Assembly (NCBI RefSeq): GCF_019880635.1
Contig: NZ_JAINVX010000004.1
Span: 1 to 64,000 of the forward strand
Length of the DNA stretch: 64,000 nt
Direction of reading: 5' to 3'
Source of the DNA: Hanstruepera marina
Lineage (GTDB): Bacteria; Bacteroidota; Bacteroidia; Flavobacteriales; Flavobacteriaceae
Under the pieces are notes generated by a model. It was not told where the DNA came from, did not search any database, and saw only the letters and a program-made list of their open reading frames with translations. Positions 51,829 to 59,864 of this stretch are shown here, piece by piece. The position numbers were made by a program, and so were the translations under genes. Every line of letters begins with the position of its first letter. Position 1 is the stretch's first letter.

Positions 51829-51857
51829 AAAAAAGCATCAGAAATTCTGATGCTTTT
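51829..51857. terminator. Bidirectional terminator
   Basis: Stem AAAAAGCATCAG / CTGATGCTTTTT around AAATT, with T-runs on both strands, between ltaE (+) and the YegP gene (-). Confidence 0.85.
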
Positions 51858-51882
51858 TGCTTTTGCTCTTTTAAATACTAAC

Positions 51883-52212
51883 TTAAGCTGTTTTGTCAAC
51901 AACTTCAGCACCTGGAGCATTGGTTTTTACAGACTCAATACCATTTTCCATTCCAGATTCGCCGGCATACATTTGGCTACTGCCTATAATTTGTCCGTTA
52001 CCGGCTTTTATATTGAAATGAAATTTACCATTTGAAGCCGTTTTGCGCTCAAACTTACTGTCGTCACCACAATTCGTCTTAACCGATTCAATACCGTTTT
52101 TAGCGCCTGATTTATCCGCGTAACCTTGACTGGATAGAATAATCTGACCGTTTTTGGCCTTTAAATTAAAGTAATACTTTTGGTTGTTTTCGCTTTGAAA
52201 TAATTCGAACAT
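51883..52212 (-). CDS. YegP family protein (tandem DUF1508 repeats)
   Basis: 109 residues made of two DUF1508 repeats: about 1-50 (FELFQSENNQKYYFNLKAKNGQIILSSQGYADKSGAKNGIESV) and 55-100 (GKFHFNIKAGNGQIIGSSQMYAGESGMENGIESVKTNA). This tandem form is YegP-like; its biochemical role is not established. Cytosolic, monocistronic. Confidence 0.92.
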   Translation of the reverse strand: MFELFQSENNQKYYFNLKAKNGQIILSSQGYADKSGAKNGIESVKTNCGDDSKFERKTASNGKFHFNIKAGNGQIIGSSQMYAGESGMENGIESVKTNAPGAEVVDKTA

Positions 52213-52305
52213 AATTTTAAAAATTTGGTTAATTCATCAACCCTTAAAATACAAAATATTTGCTTAGGCTTTTATTGTTAAATCAAATTTTTGTTAATTT
52301 TCTAA

Positions 52306-52629
52306 TTACTTAAACATATCCATTCCAGGAATGTTAGGCATGCCATCTTTGGCTACTGCTGCAATTTCGGTTTCGTGAACATGGGTTGCGCGTTCTATAG
52401 CTTTGTTAAGCGTAAGAATTAAGTAATCTTCCAATTGTTCTTTGTCTTTCAACAAGTCGTCATCAATAACAAGGTTTTTAATAGTTCTATTAGCTGTTAT
52501 GGTAACCTTCAATTTATTGTCGTTACTTGATTCATCAAGCAGAACCGTATCTAAACGTTTTTTAGTGTCTTCTACTTTTTTCTGGGTTTCTTTTAATTTA
52601 CCCATCATTCCCATTAAATCTCCAAACAT
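52306..52629 (-). CDS. YbaB/EbfC family nucleoid-associated protein
   Basis: 107 residues: an amphipathic N-terminal helix ([29 protein letters not shown]), a central beta sheet ([20 protein letters not shown]) and C-terminal helices ([14 protein letters not shown]), ending in [10 protein letters not shown]. This is the tweezer-like dimer fold of YbaB/EbfC, which binds DNA without strong sequence preference. It is not next to dnaX or recR, as it often is in Proteobacteria. Confidence 0.92.
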   Translation of the reverse strand: MFGDLMGMMGKLKETQKKVEDTKKRLDTVLLDESSNDNKLKVTITANRTIKNLVIDDDLLKDKEQLEDYLILTLNKAIERATHVHETEIAAVAKDGMPNIPGMDMFK

Positions 52630-52672
52630 AATATTATCGTTTTAATTACTCTGCAAAGCTATTTAATTTTTA

Positions 52673-52680
52673 TATTTTTG
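52673..52680 (+). promoter_or_regulatory. -7 box of the S9 peptidase gene
   Basis: TATTTTTG fits TAnnTTTG, 23 bp before the TTG start at 52704. Confidence 0.45.
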
Positions 52681-52703
52681 GTGCTTGATTAATACGCATT
52701 TTT

Positions 52704-54761
52704 TTGAAAAAAACACTAAATCCACCACGTGCCAAAAAAGTCCCTCATGCACTGATTATCCATGATGATGAACGAATCGATAATTACTTTTGGCTTAATA
52801 ATAGGGAAGACCAAGAGGTTATAGATTATTTAAACGCCGAAAATAATTACACCCTGCAGATTATGGCTCATACCGAAGATCTGCAGAAATCATTATTTGA
52901 AGAAATGAAAGCAAGAATCAAGGAAGATGATACGTCGGTTCCTTATTTCTATAATGGGTATTGGTATATTACGCGATATGAGGTCGGTAAGGACTATCCC
53001 GTTTATACTCGAAAAAAAGAGAGTCTGGATGCACCTGAAGAAATCATGTTTGATTGTAATGCCATGGCTAAAGGTCATGCCTATTTTAAATTAGGCGGTA
53101 TTTCTGTGAGTCCAGATAATACATTGGCAGCCTTTTCTGTGGATACTGTTAGTAGAAGGCAATACACCATCCAGATAAAAAATTTAAAGACTGGAGAAAT
53201 ATATACAGATAAAATTGAAAACACCTCTGGAAGTTGCACATGGGCCAACGACAATAGCACACTATTTTATTCAAGGAAGGATGCTGTAACATTACGAGCA
53301 TTTAAAATATTTAAGCACCAATTAAATACAGACGCTGAAAATGATATTGAAGTGTATCATGAAACCGATGACACGTTTAATACTTTTGTATATAAAACCA
53401 AATCTAGAAAGTACATTGTAATTGGAGCTTCAAGTACGTTAACTTCAGAATATAGAATATTACCTGCGGATAAACCCAATCAAGATTTTAAGGTTTTTAG
53501 TAAGCGTGAGCGTGGTATTGAATACGGAATATCACATTATAACGATACATTTTATATTATCACAAATCGCGACAAAGCCACCAATTTTAAACTTCAAAAG
53601 ACACTTGAAAACCTAACCGACAAATCGTTTTGGGAGGATGTAATTCCTCACAGAGAAAAAGTGTTATTGGAAGACATCGAAATATTCAAAGAGTACTTAG
53701 TGGTTAGTGAGCGTGAAAATGGACTAAATAAACTGCGAATAATCAGTTGGGATGGTCAGGAAGACTATTATTTGCCTTTTGATGATGAGACTTATACGGT
53801 TTACACTGGGAACAACCCTGAATTCAACAGTTCCACATTAAGATATAGCTATAATTCATTAACCACACCAAGTTCTGTAATTGATTACGATTTTAAAACC
53901 AAATCCAAAACAATTAAAAAAGAACAAGCCGTATTGGGTGATTTTGATAAACGCGAATACGAGTCAAAACGATTATGGGCAACGGCTGACGATGGTACAA
54001 AAATACCAATGTCCATGGTTTACAGAAAAGGCATGGAGTTAAGCGGTAAAAATCCTTTACTGCTGTATGCTTATGGATCTTATGGTTCTACAATAGACCC
54101 TTACTTTTCCAGTATTCGGTTGAGTTTGTTGAACCGTGGATTTATTTATGTTATTGCTCATGTTCGTGGTGGAGAGTATTTAGGAAGAAATTGGTACGAA
54201 TCGGGCAAATTATTACAAAAGAAAAATACGTTTTCAGATTTTATAGATTGCTCTAAATTCTTAATCCAGGAAAACTACACCTCAAAAGACCATTTATATG
54301 CCTATGGTGGCTCTGCCGGTGGTTTATTGATGGGAGCGATAATGAATTGCGAACCAGACCTATATAAAGGCGTTATAGCTGCGGTTCCATTTGTAGATGT
54401 TGTAACAACTATGTTAGATGATTCTATACCTTTAACTACTGGTGAGTATGATGAATGGGGAAACCCTAATGAAAAAGATTATTACAATTATATGAAGTCG
54501 TATTCGCCTTATGATAATGTTACTGACCAAGATTACCCAAATGTATTGGTTACAACGGGAATTCATGACTCTCAAGTACAATATTGGGAACCGGCAAAGT
54601 GGGTTGCCAAGCTTAGGGAGTTAAAAACAGATTCCAATATACTCCTGTTACACACCGACATGGATACAGGTCATGGCGGCGCTTCAGGGCGTTTTGAAAG
54701 CCTTAAGGAAGTCGCTTTGGAATATGCTTTTTTGTTAGATTTGGAAGGAATAAGTCAATAG
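52704..54761 (+). CDS. ptrB: S9A family prolyl oligopeptidase, oligopeptidase B-like
   Basis: 685 residues. An N-terminal beta-propeller (about 60-400, DNYFWLNNREDQEV, RYEVGKDYPVYTRKK) caps a C-terminal alpha/beta hydrolase. Catalytic residues: Ser ~537 in YAYGGSAGGLLMG, Asp in TTGIHDSQVQYWE, His in MDTGHGGASGRF. Acidic residues in the GGEYLGRNWYESGKLLQKKNTFSDF region agree with oligopeptidase B. It cleaves short peptides after basic residues in the cytosol. The start is TTG 52704 (MKKTLNPPRAKKVPH), as no ATG precedes the conserved N-terminus. Confidence 0.92.
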   Translation: MKKTLNPPRAKKVPHALIIHDDERIDNYFWLNNREDQEVIDYLNAENNYTLQIMAHTEDLQKSLFEEMKARIKEDDTSVPYFYNGYWYITRYEVGKDYPVYTRKKESLDAPEEIMFDCNAMAKGHAYFKLGGISVSPDNTLAAFSVDTVSRRQYTIQIKNLKTGEIYTDKIENTSGSCTWANDNSTLFYSRKDAVTLRAFKIFKHQLNTDAENDIEVYHETDDTFNTFVYKTKSRKYIVIGASSTLTSEYRILPADKPNQDFKVFSKRERGIEYGISHYNDTFYIITNRDKATNFKLQKTLENLTDKSFWEDVIPHREKVLLEDIEIFKEYLVVSERENGLNKLRIISWDGQEDYYLPFDDETYTVYTGNNPEFNSSTLRYSYNSLTTPSSVIDYDFKTKSKTIKKEQAVLGDFDKREYESKRLWATADDGTKIPMSMVYRKGMELSGKNPLLLYAYGSYGSTIDPYFSSIRLSLLNRGFIYVIAHVRGGEYLGRNWYESGKLLQKKNTFSDFIDCSKFLIQENYTSKDHLYAYGGSAGGLLMGAIMNCEPDLYKGVIAAVPFVDVVTTMLDDSIPLTTGEYDEWGNPNEKDYYNYMKSYSPYDNVTDQDYPNVLVTTGIHDSQVQYWEPAKWVAKLRELKTDSNILLLHTDMDTGHGGASGRFESLKEVALEYAFLLDLEGISQ

Positions 54762-54775
54762 TCGAAAAAAAATTG

Positions 54776-54783
54776 TATTTTTG
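54776..54783 (+). promoter_or_regulatory. -7 box for the cysteine-synthase-like gene
   Basis: TATTTTTG fits TAnnTTTG. The 57-nt leader that follows contains a weak hairpin (CTGCGATT 54796-54803 with AATCGTAG 54816-54823). Confidence 0.45.
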
Positions 54784-54840
54784 CGAGGTTTTGGACTGCG
54801 ATTTAAATCAATAGTAATCGTAGCTGTTTAATAAGCATTT

Positions 54841-55881
54841 ATGAAAAAAGACAACCAAGTTTTTGATAATGTTTTAGACTTAATAGGTAATACACCATTA
54901 ATAAAACTAAATACAATTACTGAAACTTTAAAGGGCAATTACTTTGCCAAAGTTGAGGCCTTTAATCCAGGTCATTCATCAAAAGATAGAATAGCATTAT
55001 ATATTATCGAACAAGCCGAAAAAAAGGGTATTTTAAAACCTGGCGATACTATTATAGAAACCACTTCTGGTAACACAGGTTTCAGTATTGCAATGGTAAG
55101 TATCATTAAAGGCTATAATTGTATTCTTGCAGTAAGTTCAAAATCATCTGCAGATAAGATAGATATGCTAAAAACCATGGGTGCCAAGGTTTATGTATGT
55201 CCTGCTCATGTAAGTGCAGACGACCCCAGGTCGTATTACCAAGTAGCCAAACGTCTTCATGAAGAAATAAAAGGTTCGGTTTATATCAATCAATATTTTA
55301 ACGAATTGAATATTGATGCACACTATAACTCCACAGGACCGGAAATTTGGAGCCAAACCGAAGGTAAGATTACGCATTTGGTGGCTTGCAGTGGAACAGG
55401 CGGAACAATTTCAGGTACTGCTAAATATTTAAAAGAGCAAAACCCTAATATTAAAGTAATTGGTGTTGACGCTTACGGTTCAGTTTTAAAGAAGTACCAT
55501 GAAACCAGAGAGTTTGATGAAAAGGAAATCTACCCTTACCGTATTGAAGGTTTGGGGAAAAATTTAATTCCATCAGCTACAGAGTTTGATGTCATTGACG
55601 AGTTTGTGAAGGTTACCGATGAATCAAGTGCACATACAGCTAGGGAAATAGCAAAAACCGAAGGGCTTTTTGTTGGGTACACTTCTGGAGCTGCCATGCA
55701 AGCTATTAAACAACTAAATGAAGACGAGGTTTTTGGATCTAACGATGTTGTAGTTGTTATTTTTCCTGATCATGGTTCACGATATATGAGCAAGATTTAC
55801 AGTGACAAATGGATGAATGAACAAGGCTTTTTTGATAGTATTCATGAAGAAGCTGCAGAAAGCATTGAACATATAAAGTAG
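54841..55881 (+). CDS. PLP-dependent cysteine synthase / cystathionine beta-synthase-family enzyme; candidate cysteate synthase
   Basis: 346 residues of PLP fold type II. PLP Lys48 in [11 protein letters not shown], the substrate loop [14 protein letters not shown], the phosphate-binding [14 protein letters not shown], and [15 protein letters not shown]. It lacks a CBS-pair regulatory domain. Members of this family make cysteine, cystathionine or, in sulfonolipid producers, cysteate from phosphoserine and sulfite. The alpha-oxoamine synthase gene 139 bp downstream on the same strand makes the cysteate option attractive, but sequence alone does not prove it. Confidence 0.85.
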   Translation: MKKDNQVFDNVLDLIGNTPLIKLNTITETLKGNYFAKVEAFNPGHSSKDRIALYIIEQAEKKGILKPGDTIIETTSGNTGFSIAMVSIIKGYNCILAVSSKSSADKIDMLKTMGAKVYVCPAHVSADDPRSYYQVAKRLHEEIKGSVYINQYFNELNIDAHYNSTGPEIWSQTEGKITHLVACSGTGGTISGTAKYLKEQNPNIKVIGVDAYGSVLKKYHETREFDEKEIYPYRIEGLGKNLIPSATEFDVIDEFVKVTDESSAHTAREIAKTEGLFVGYTSGAAMQAIKQLNEDEVFGSNDVVVVIFPDHGSRYMSKIYSDKWMNEQGFFDSIHEEAAESIEHIK

Positions 55882-56020
55882 TGTTATTTTAAAAATATGG
55901 AGACAGCTAGCTTTTTTGTTAAAAAGTTGGCTGTCTTTCTTAATAATAAGGCAGTAAATAATTATGCTGGAACTGTATAAATATTTAATTTTGCCCAACT
56001 AACCAGATTAATAGCTGTGT

Positions 56021-57280
56021 ATGAAAGATTTATTTGAAAAGATATATAGAGACAAAGGGCCTTTAGGAAAGTGGGCCTCACAAGCCGAAGGTTATTTTGT
56101 GTTTCCAAAATTAGAAGGTGAAATCTCAAATAGAATGAAATTCCAAGGAAAAGAAGTAATTACTTGGAGTATTAACGATTATTTAGGTTTGGCCAACCAC
56201 CCAGAAGTAAGGAAGGTTGATGCTGAAGCTGGAGCAAAATATGGTTCGGCTTATCCAATGGGAGCCAGAATGATGTCTGGCCATACCGAATTACATGAAC
56301 AACTTCAAAATGAATTGGCGGCTTTTGTGAACAAAGAAGCGGCTTATTTGTTAAACTTTGGTTATCAAGGTATGGTATCAACAATTGATGCTTTAGTGTC
56401 TAAAGACGATATTATTGTATACGATGTTGATGCACACGCATGTATAATCGATGGTGTTCGCCTACATATGGGTAAGCGATTTACCTATAAGCATAATGAT
56501 GTTGAAAGTTTGGAGAAGAACCTGGAACGTGCTACCAAAATGGCAGAACAAACAGGAGGCGGTATTTTGGTGATCTCTGAAGGTGTTTTTGGTATGCGTG
56601 GTGAGCAAGGCCGTTTAAAGGAAATTGTTGCCCTAAAAGAGAAATATAACTTCCGCTTTTTCGTGGATGATGCACACGGTTTCGGAACGCTTGGAGCTAC
56701 TGGAGCAGGAGCAGGTGAGGAACAAGGTGTTCAAGATGGCATTGACGTATATTTTGCAACATTTGCAAAGTCTATGGCTAGTACTGGTGCTTTTATTGCT
56801 GCAGACCAAGAAATAATTGACTACTTAAAATATAACTTGCGTTCGCAAATGTTTGCTAAATCATTGCAAATGCAATTGGTTGTTGGTGCATTAAAACGTT
56901 TAGACATGTTACGCACCATGCCAGAACTTAAGCAAAATTTATGGACTATTGTTAATGCCTTGCAATCGGGCTTAAAAGAACGCGGATTCGATATAGGCAC
57001 CACGCAAAGTTGTGTAACACCTGTGTATTTACAAGGTAGCATTCCTGAAGCCATGGCCTTGGTAAAGGATTTACGTGAAAATTACGGTATTTTCTGTTCT
57101 ATTGTTGTTTACCCTGTAATTCCTAAGGGATTAATCTTGTTACGTATGATACCAACAGCAACACATACATTGGAAGATGTAAAAGAAACATTGGATGCTT
57201 TTGATGCCATACGGTCACGATTGGAAAATGGAACCTATAAGCGCTTATCGGCAGCAGTTGCGGCTGCAATGGATAAGTAA
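56021..57280 (+). CDS. Alpha-oxoamine synthase (serine palmitoyltransferase / cysteate acyltransferase-like)
   Basis: 419 residues of the PLP-dependent alpha-oxoamine synthase family (SPT, KBL, BioF). GARMMSGHTELHEQLQNELA, LNFGYQGMVSTIDAL, DVDAHACIIDGVRLH, ISEGVFGMRGEQG, VDDAHGFGTLG and the PLP Lys250 in ATFAKSMASTGAF are visible. In Bacteroidota this subgroup condenses serine (sphingolipids) or cysteate (capnine/sulfonolipids) with an acyl thioester; work in Flavobacterium johnsoniae assigned a family member as cysteate acyltransferase. Neighbouring genes favour the sulfonolipid reading. No biotin genes are nearby, against BioF. Confidence 0.88.
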   Translation: MKDLFEKIYRDKGPLGKWASQAEGYFVFPKLEGEISNRMKFQGKEVITWSINDYLGLANHPEVRKVDAEAGAKYGSAYPMGARMMSGHTELHEQLQNELAAFVNKEAAYLLNFGYQGMVSTIDALVSKDDIIVYDVDAHACIIDGVRLHMGKRFTYKHNDVESLEKNLERATKMAEQTGGGILVISEGVFGMRGEQGRLKEIVALKEKYNFRFFVDDAHGFGTLGATGAGAGEEQGVQDGIDVYFATFAKSMASTGAFIAADQEIIDYLKYNLRSQMFAKSLQMQLVVGALKRLDMLRTMPELKQNLWTIVNALQSGLKERGFDIGTTQSCVTPVYLQGSIPEAMALVKDLRENYGIFCSIVVYPVIPKGLILLRMIPTATHTLEDVKETLDAFDAIRSRLENGTYKRLSAAVAAAMDK

Positions 57281-57298
57281 GCAATAAAATATATAAAT

Positions 57299-57330
57299 AA
57301 AAAACCTCTCATGTCGAGAGGTTTTTTTAT
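57299..57330. terminator. Bidirectional terminator
   Basis: Stem AAAACCTCTC / GAGAGGTTTT with ATGTC loop and T-runs on both strands, between the alpha-oxoamine synthase gene (+) and the convergent acyltransferase gene (-). Confidence 0.9.
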
Positions 57331-58445
57331 AGTGTTTTTTTAAACGTTTTTCGTCTTTTTATTATTTCAGAATTAAAATCTTTCCAAATTTGTTGTTCGG
57401 CTAAATTATCTTCCAATTCTGGCAACCGTATACAGGTTTCAATATCCTTTTTAACAAACACATCGTAAATATCTTTAAAAATAATAGCAGTAACACCCTT
57501 ACTTTGGTAAGTTGGGTCAACGCCAATTAAATACAACAAAGCGGTTTTGTTGTGTTTTTTGGCCTTTAACAATTTTAAAAACCCAAACGGGAACAACTTA
57601 CCCTTTATTTGTTGTAAGGCTTCTGAAAACGAAGGTAAAACAATGGCAAAGGCAATCATGTTATTGTCCTTGTCAAAAACAAACTTAATATATTCCGGAT
57701 CTATAAAGTTTATAAACTTTTTCTTAAAATAGGCTTGTTGTTTTTTGGTAATTGGCACATAGGTAGGCAGTTCTTTGTATGATTCATTAAATAAGGCAAA
57801 CATTTCATCTACATGGGGAATAACTTCAGAAGTTTTAGTGAAATTACTTGACCAAAGATTAAAACGCTTTTTTACAATGTCTGCAACACGGGTAAAACGC
57901 TCTGTAGGTACTTCACTTACCATAAACTTACTTTCAATATAAACCTTTTCAGGGCTGTAACCCAATGTTTTAAAGTGCTCAATATAATAAGGGTGATTGT
58001 ACCAAGTTGCCATAGTGCCAATATGGTCGAAACCTTCGGTTAGTGCACCATTTTTATCTAAATTGGAAAATCCTACTGGGCCTTCTACAAATTCTAATTG
58101 GTGTTCTTTACCAATGTCTTCAACTTTATTGAGTAAGGCTTTAGATACATCAATGTCGTCAATGGCATCAAACCAACCAAAGCGCATTTTCTTGACCTGT
58201 TGTTCGTTAATTTCAATAGTATTAATAATGGCCGCAACACGACCAACCATGTTTTGGTTTTTATAAGCTATAAAAAATCGAGCTTCAGCCGATTCAAAAG
58301 CAGGATTTTTATCGGCACTTAAGGTCTCCATTTCATCAGAAATGATAGGCGGCACCCAATACTTTGAATTTTTATATAATTGAAAAGGGAAGGTTACAAA
58401 TGCCTTTAATTCTTTTTTGGTTTGGACTTCTCGTAATTCTATCAT
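57327..58445 (-). CDS. GNAT-fold acyltransferase-like protein, possible ceramide/capnine N-acyltransferase
   Basis: 372 residues from ATG 58445 (MIELREVQTKKELKAFV); a GTG 12 nt upstream is possible. It looks like a double GNAT fold: FFIAYKNQNMVGRVAAIIN, RFGWFDAIDDIDVSKALLNKVE, EGPVGFSNLDKNGALTEGFDHIGTMATWYNHPYY, and C-terminal LLYLIGVDPTYQSKGVTAIIFKDIYD with an acetyl-CoA-type loop. Homologues are often mislabelled GTP cyclohydrolase. Its GPxGFS...GFD...YYxxHF segment recalls the bacterial ceramide synthase group; combined with the convergent alpha-oxoamine synthase this suggests lipid N-acylation. That role is inferred. Confidence 0.7.
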   Translation of the reverse strand: MIELREVQTKKELKAFVTFPFQLYKNSKYWVPPIISDEMETLSADKNPAFESAEARFFIAYKNQNMVGRVAAIINTIEINEQQVKKMRFGWFDAIDDIDVSKALLNKVEDIGKEHQLEFVEGPVGFSNLDKNGALTEGFDHIGTMATWYNHPYYIEHFKTLGYSPEKVYIESKFMVSEVPTERFTRVADIVKKRFNLWSSNFTKTSEVIPHVDEMFALFNESYKELPTYVPITKKQQAYFKKKFINFIDPEYIKFVFDKDNNMIAFAIVLPSFSEALQQIKGKLFPFGFLKLLKAKKHNKTALLYLIGVDPTYQSKGVTAIIFKDIYDVFVKKDIETCIRLPELEDNLAEQQIWKDFNSEIIKRRKTFKKTL

Positions 58446-58463
58446 AAATCGTATCACTAGGGC

Positions 58464-59453
58464 TTAAATGCCATCATCATCAAAATTGGTATCTTCTTTT
58501 TGGCGCTTATTCTCGCTTTTCCCACGCGCTTTATTTTCACGGCGTTCTAATTCCTCTTCAGCCGATGTACCATCTTTTCCTTCTTTATCCTTATGAAAAT
58601 CCAAGCGGTACGAAGCACCCAAAGTAATGCCAAAAACAGCAGGTGTATCTTTGGTATTGAAAGTAAGGGCGGTATCGAGTTGGAAATTTCTGGTCCATAA
58701 ATAGGCACCACCAAATCGAATTAAATTGTCAGCATAAAAATCGCTACTAATACCTTGAAATTCGCCAAAAACAGCCCACTGATCAAAAATAGATTTGGTT
58801 AGGGTTAACACATAGGAAAAATCTTGCTGATCGGTTCCAATGCGGTCCAACATAAAATTCATGACATAAACCCAACCACTAGAAAAGTTGTTTTGCGAAG
58901 CAATTAAAACACGCGGACTAATGCCTTCAACGCCTGCAGCTGTATAAGGATTGTCTGACGTATCATAGTTAATGCCTGCATATACAGATATGGCTGGAAT
59001 TAAGTGCCTCCATTTAAAACTATGGTTGGCTTTCCAGCTATAAAGGTTAGGCTGTTCTTCTCCAGAATTTTTATAAGGATCGTAAACAAGATACTTAACA
59101 CCAGCGGTAAGCGACTTAAAGTTGCTATAGGTTTCTTCGCTATTAGGAATATTCGTGTAATTGCGTTTTGTAGATTGAAAAGCACCGCCTACACTTACTT
59201 CCAACTGCGGAAATAAAAAGCCATAACGAACGGCAAAGTCAACACCATAACTTTTGTCTTCACGATTAAGTGGGTTATGGTTTTCGTTTAATAAATAAGG
59301 GCCTACTTCAAATTGAACCACATTGGTTCCAACAGAAAACGCACTTAATGAAACACCGGGACGATTTGAATTAATAACTTCGGTATATTGTGAGAAGCTA
59401 TAAAACGATGACAAAAAAACGAATGCCAACAAATAGGTTTTGATAGATTTCAT
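58464..59453 (-). CDS. Outer-membrane transporter-like protein (Phenol_MetA_deg-type barrel)
   Basis: 329 residues. Signal peptide (MKSIKTYLLAFVFLSSFYSFS), a beta-barrel pattern of alternating strands (NSNRPGVSLSAFSVGTNVVQFEVGPYLL, YGVDFAVRYGFLFPQLEVSVGG, AVFGITLGASYRLDFH) and a charged C-terminal tail (EEELERRENKARGKSENKRQKEDTNFDDDGI). The NRPG start and overall pattern match the MetA-pathway-of-phenol-degradation transporter family, which has no proven substrate here. It ends 18 bp before the acyltransferase start on the same strand, so the two are probably co-transcribed. Confidence 0.75.
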   Translation of the reverse strand: MKSIKTYLLAFVFLSSFYSFSQYTEVINSNRPGVSLSAFSVGTNVVQFEVGPYLLNENHNPLNREDKSYGVDFAVRYGFLFPQLEVSVGGAFQSTKRNYTNIPNSEETYSNFKSLTAGVKYLVYDPYKNSGEEQPNLYSWKANHSFKWRHLIPAISVYAGINYDTSDNPYTAAGVEGISPRVLIASQNNFSSGWVYVMNFMLDRIGTDQQDFSYVLTLTKSIFDQWAVFGEFQGISSDFYADNLIRFGGAYLWTRNFQLDTALTFNTKDTPAVFGITLGASYRLDFHKDKEGKDGTSAEEELERRENKARGKSENKRQKEDTNFDDDGI

Positions 59454-59532
59454 GAGTTCTTGTTTAATGCCAAATATATAGATATTATATTTTTTTTAAG
59501 TATTTAAAACAGATTTTAAGCGTTTAGAATTG

Positions 59533-59540
59533 TATTTTTG
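59533..59540 (+). promoter_or_regulatory. -7 box of the DUF4834-yfhO-glycosyltransferase operon
   Basis: TATTTTTG fits TAnnTTTG, 16 bp before ATG 59557. It overlaps in-frame codons of an upstream TTG, which is therefore rejected as a start. Confidence 0.5.
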
Positions 59541-59556
59541 TTTAAAATTTTACCTC

Positions 59557-59835
59557 ATGTTACAATACGCATCTTTAACAGGCGTGATGAAAACCATTCT
59601 TATCATTCTTTTAGTCTATTATGGAATAAAAATTCTTTCTAGATTATTTGCTCCTGCGTTATTGCGTTATGTTACCAAAAAAGCCGAAAAGCAATTTGGT
59701 CAACAATTCAATCAATACAACAATAACCAAGAGCAACAAAAAAGAGAAGGGGAAGTCTCAATTGATAAAATGCCGAATTCAAAATCTTCAAATAAAAATG
59801 TAGGCGAATATGTAGATTACGAAGAAATTGATTAA
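59557..59835 (+). CDS. DUF4834 family small membrane protein
   Basis: 92 residues from ATG 59557 (MLQYASLTGVMKTILIILLV); Met11 (59587) is another possible start. One transmembrane helix (about 11-25) is followed by a basic amphipathic part (LRYVTKKAEKQFGQQFN), a Gln/Asn-rich stretch, and an acidic end (VGEYVDYEEID). It matches the DUF4834 pattern seen across Flavobacteriia, function unknown. It is 29 bp upstream of the yfhO gene. Confidence 0.8.
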   Translation: MLQYASLTGVMKTILIILLVYYGIKILSRLFAPALLRYVTKKAEKQFGQQFNQYNNNQEQQKREGEVSIDKMPNSKSSNKNVGEYVDYEEID

Positions 59836-59864
59836 TTTTCGCATTCATTCATTAATACGTATTC

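Noticed and set aside
52690-52699. AATACGCATT upstream of the S9 peptidase gene
   Set aside because: One imperfect copy downstream of the -7 box with no second repeat.
57327-58445. Calling this gene a GTP cyclohydrolase
   Set aside because: That label circulates for homologues, but the visible motifs are GNAT-like and there are no cyclohydrolase metal or GTP motifs.
59836-59845. TTTTCGCATT upstream of yfhO as another LytTR-like site
   Set aside because: A single copy only; no partner 21 bp to either side, and it lies in a short intra-operon gap.
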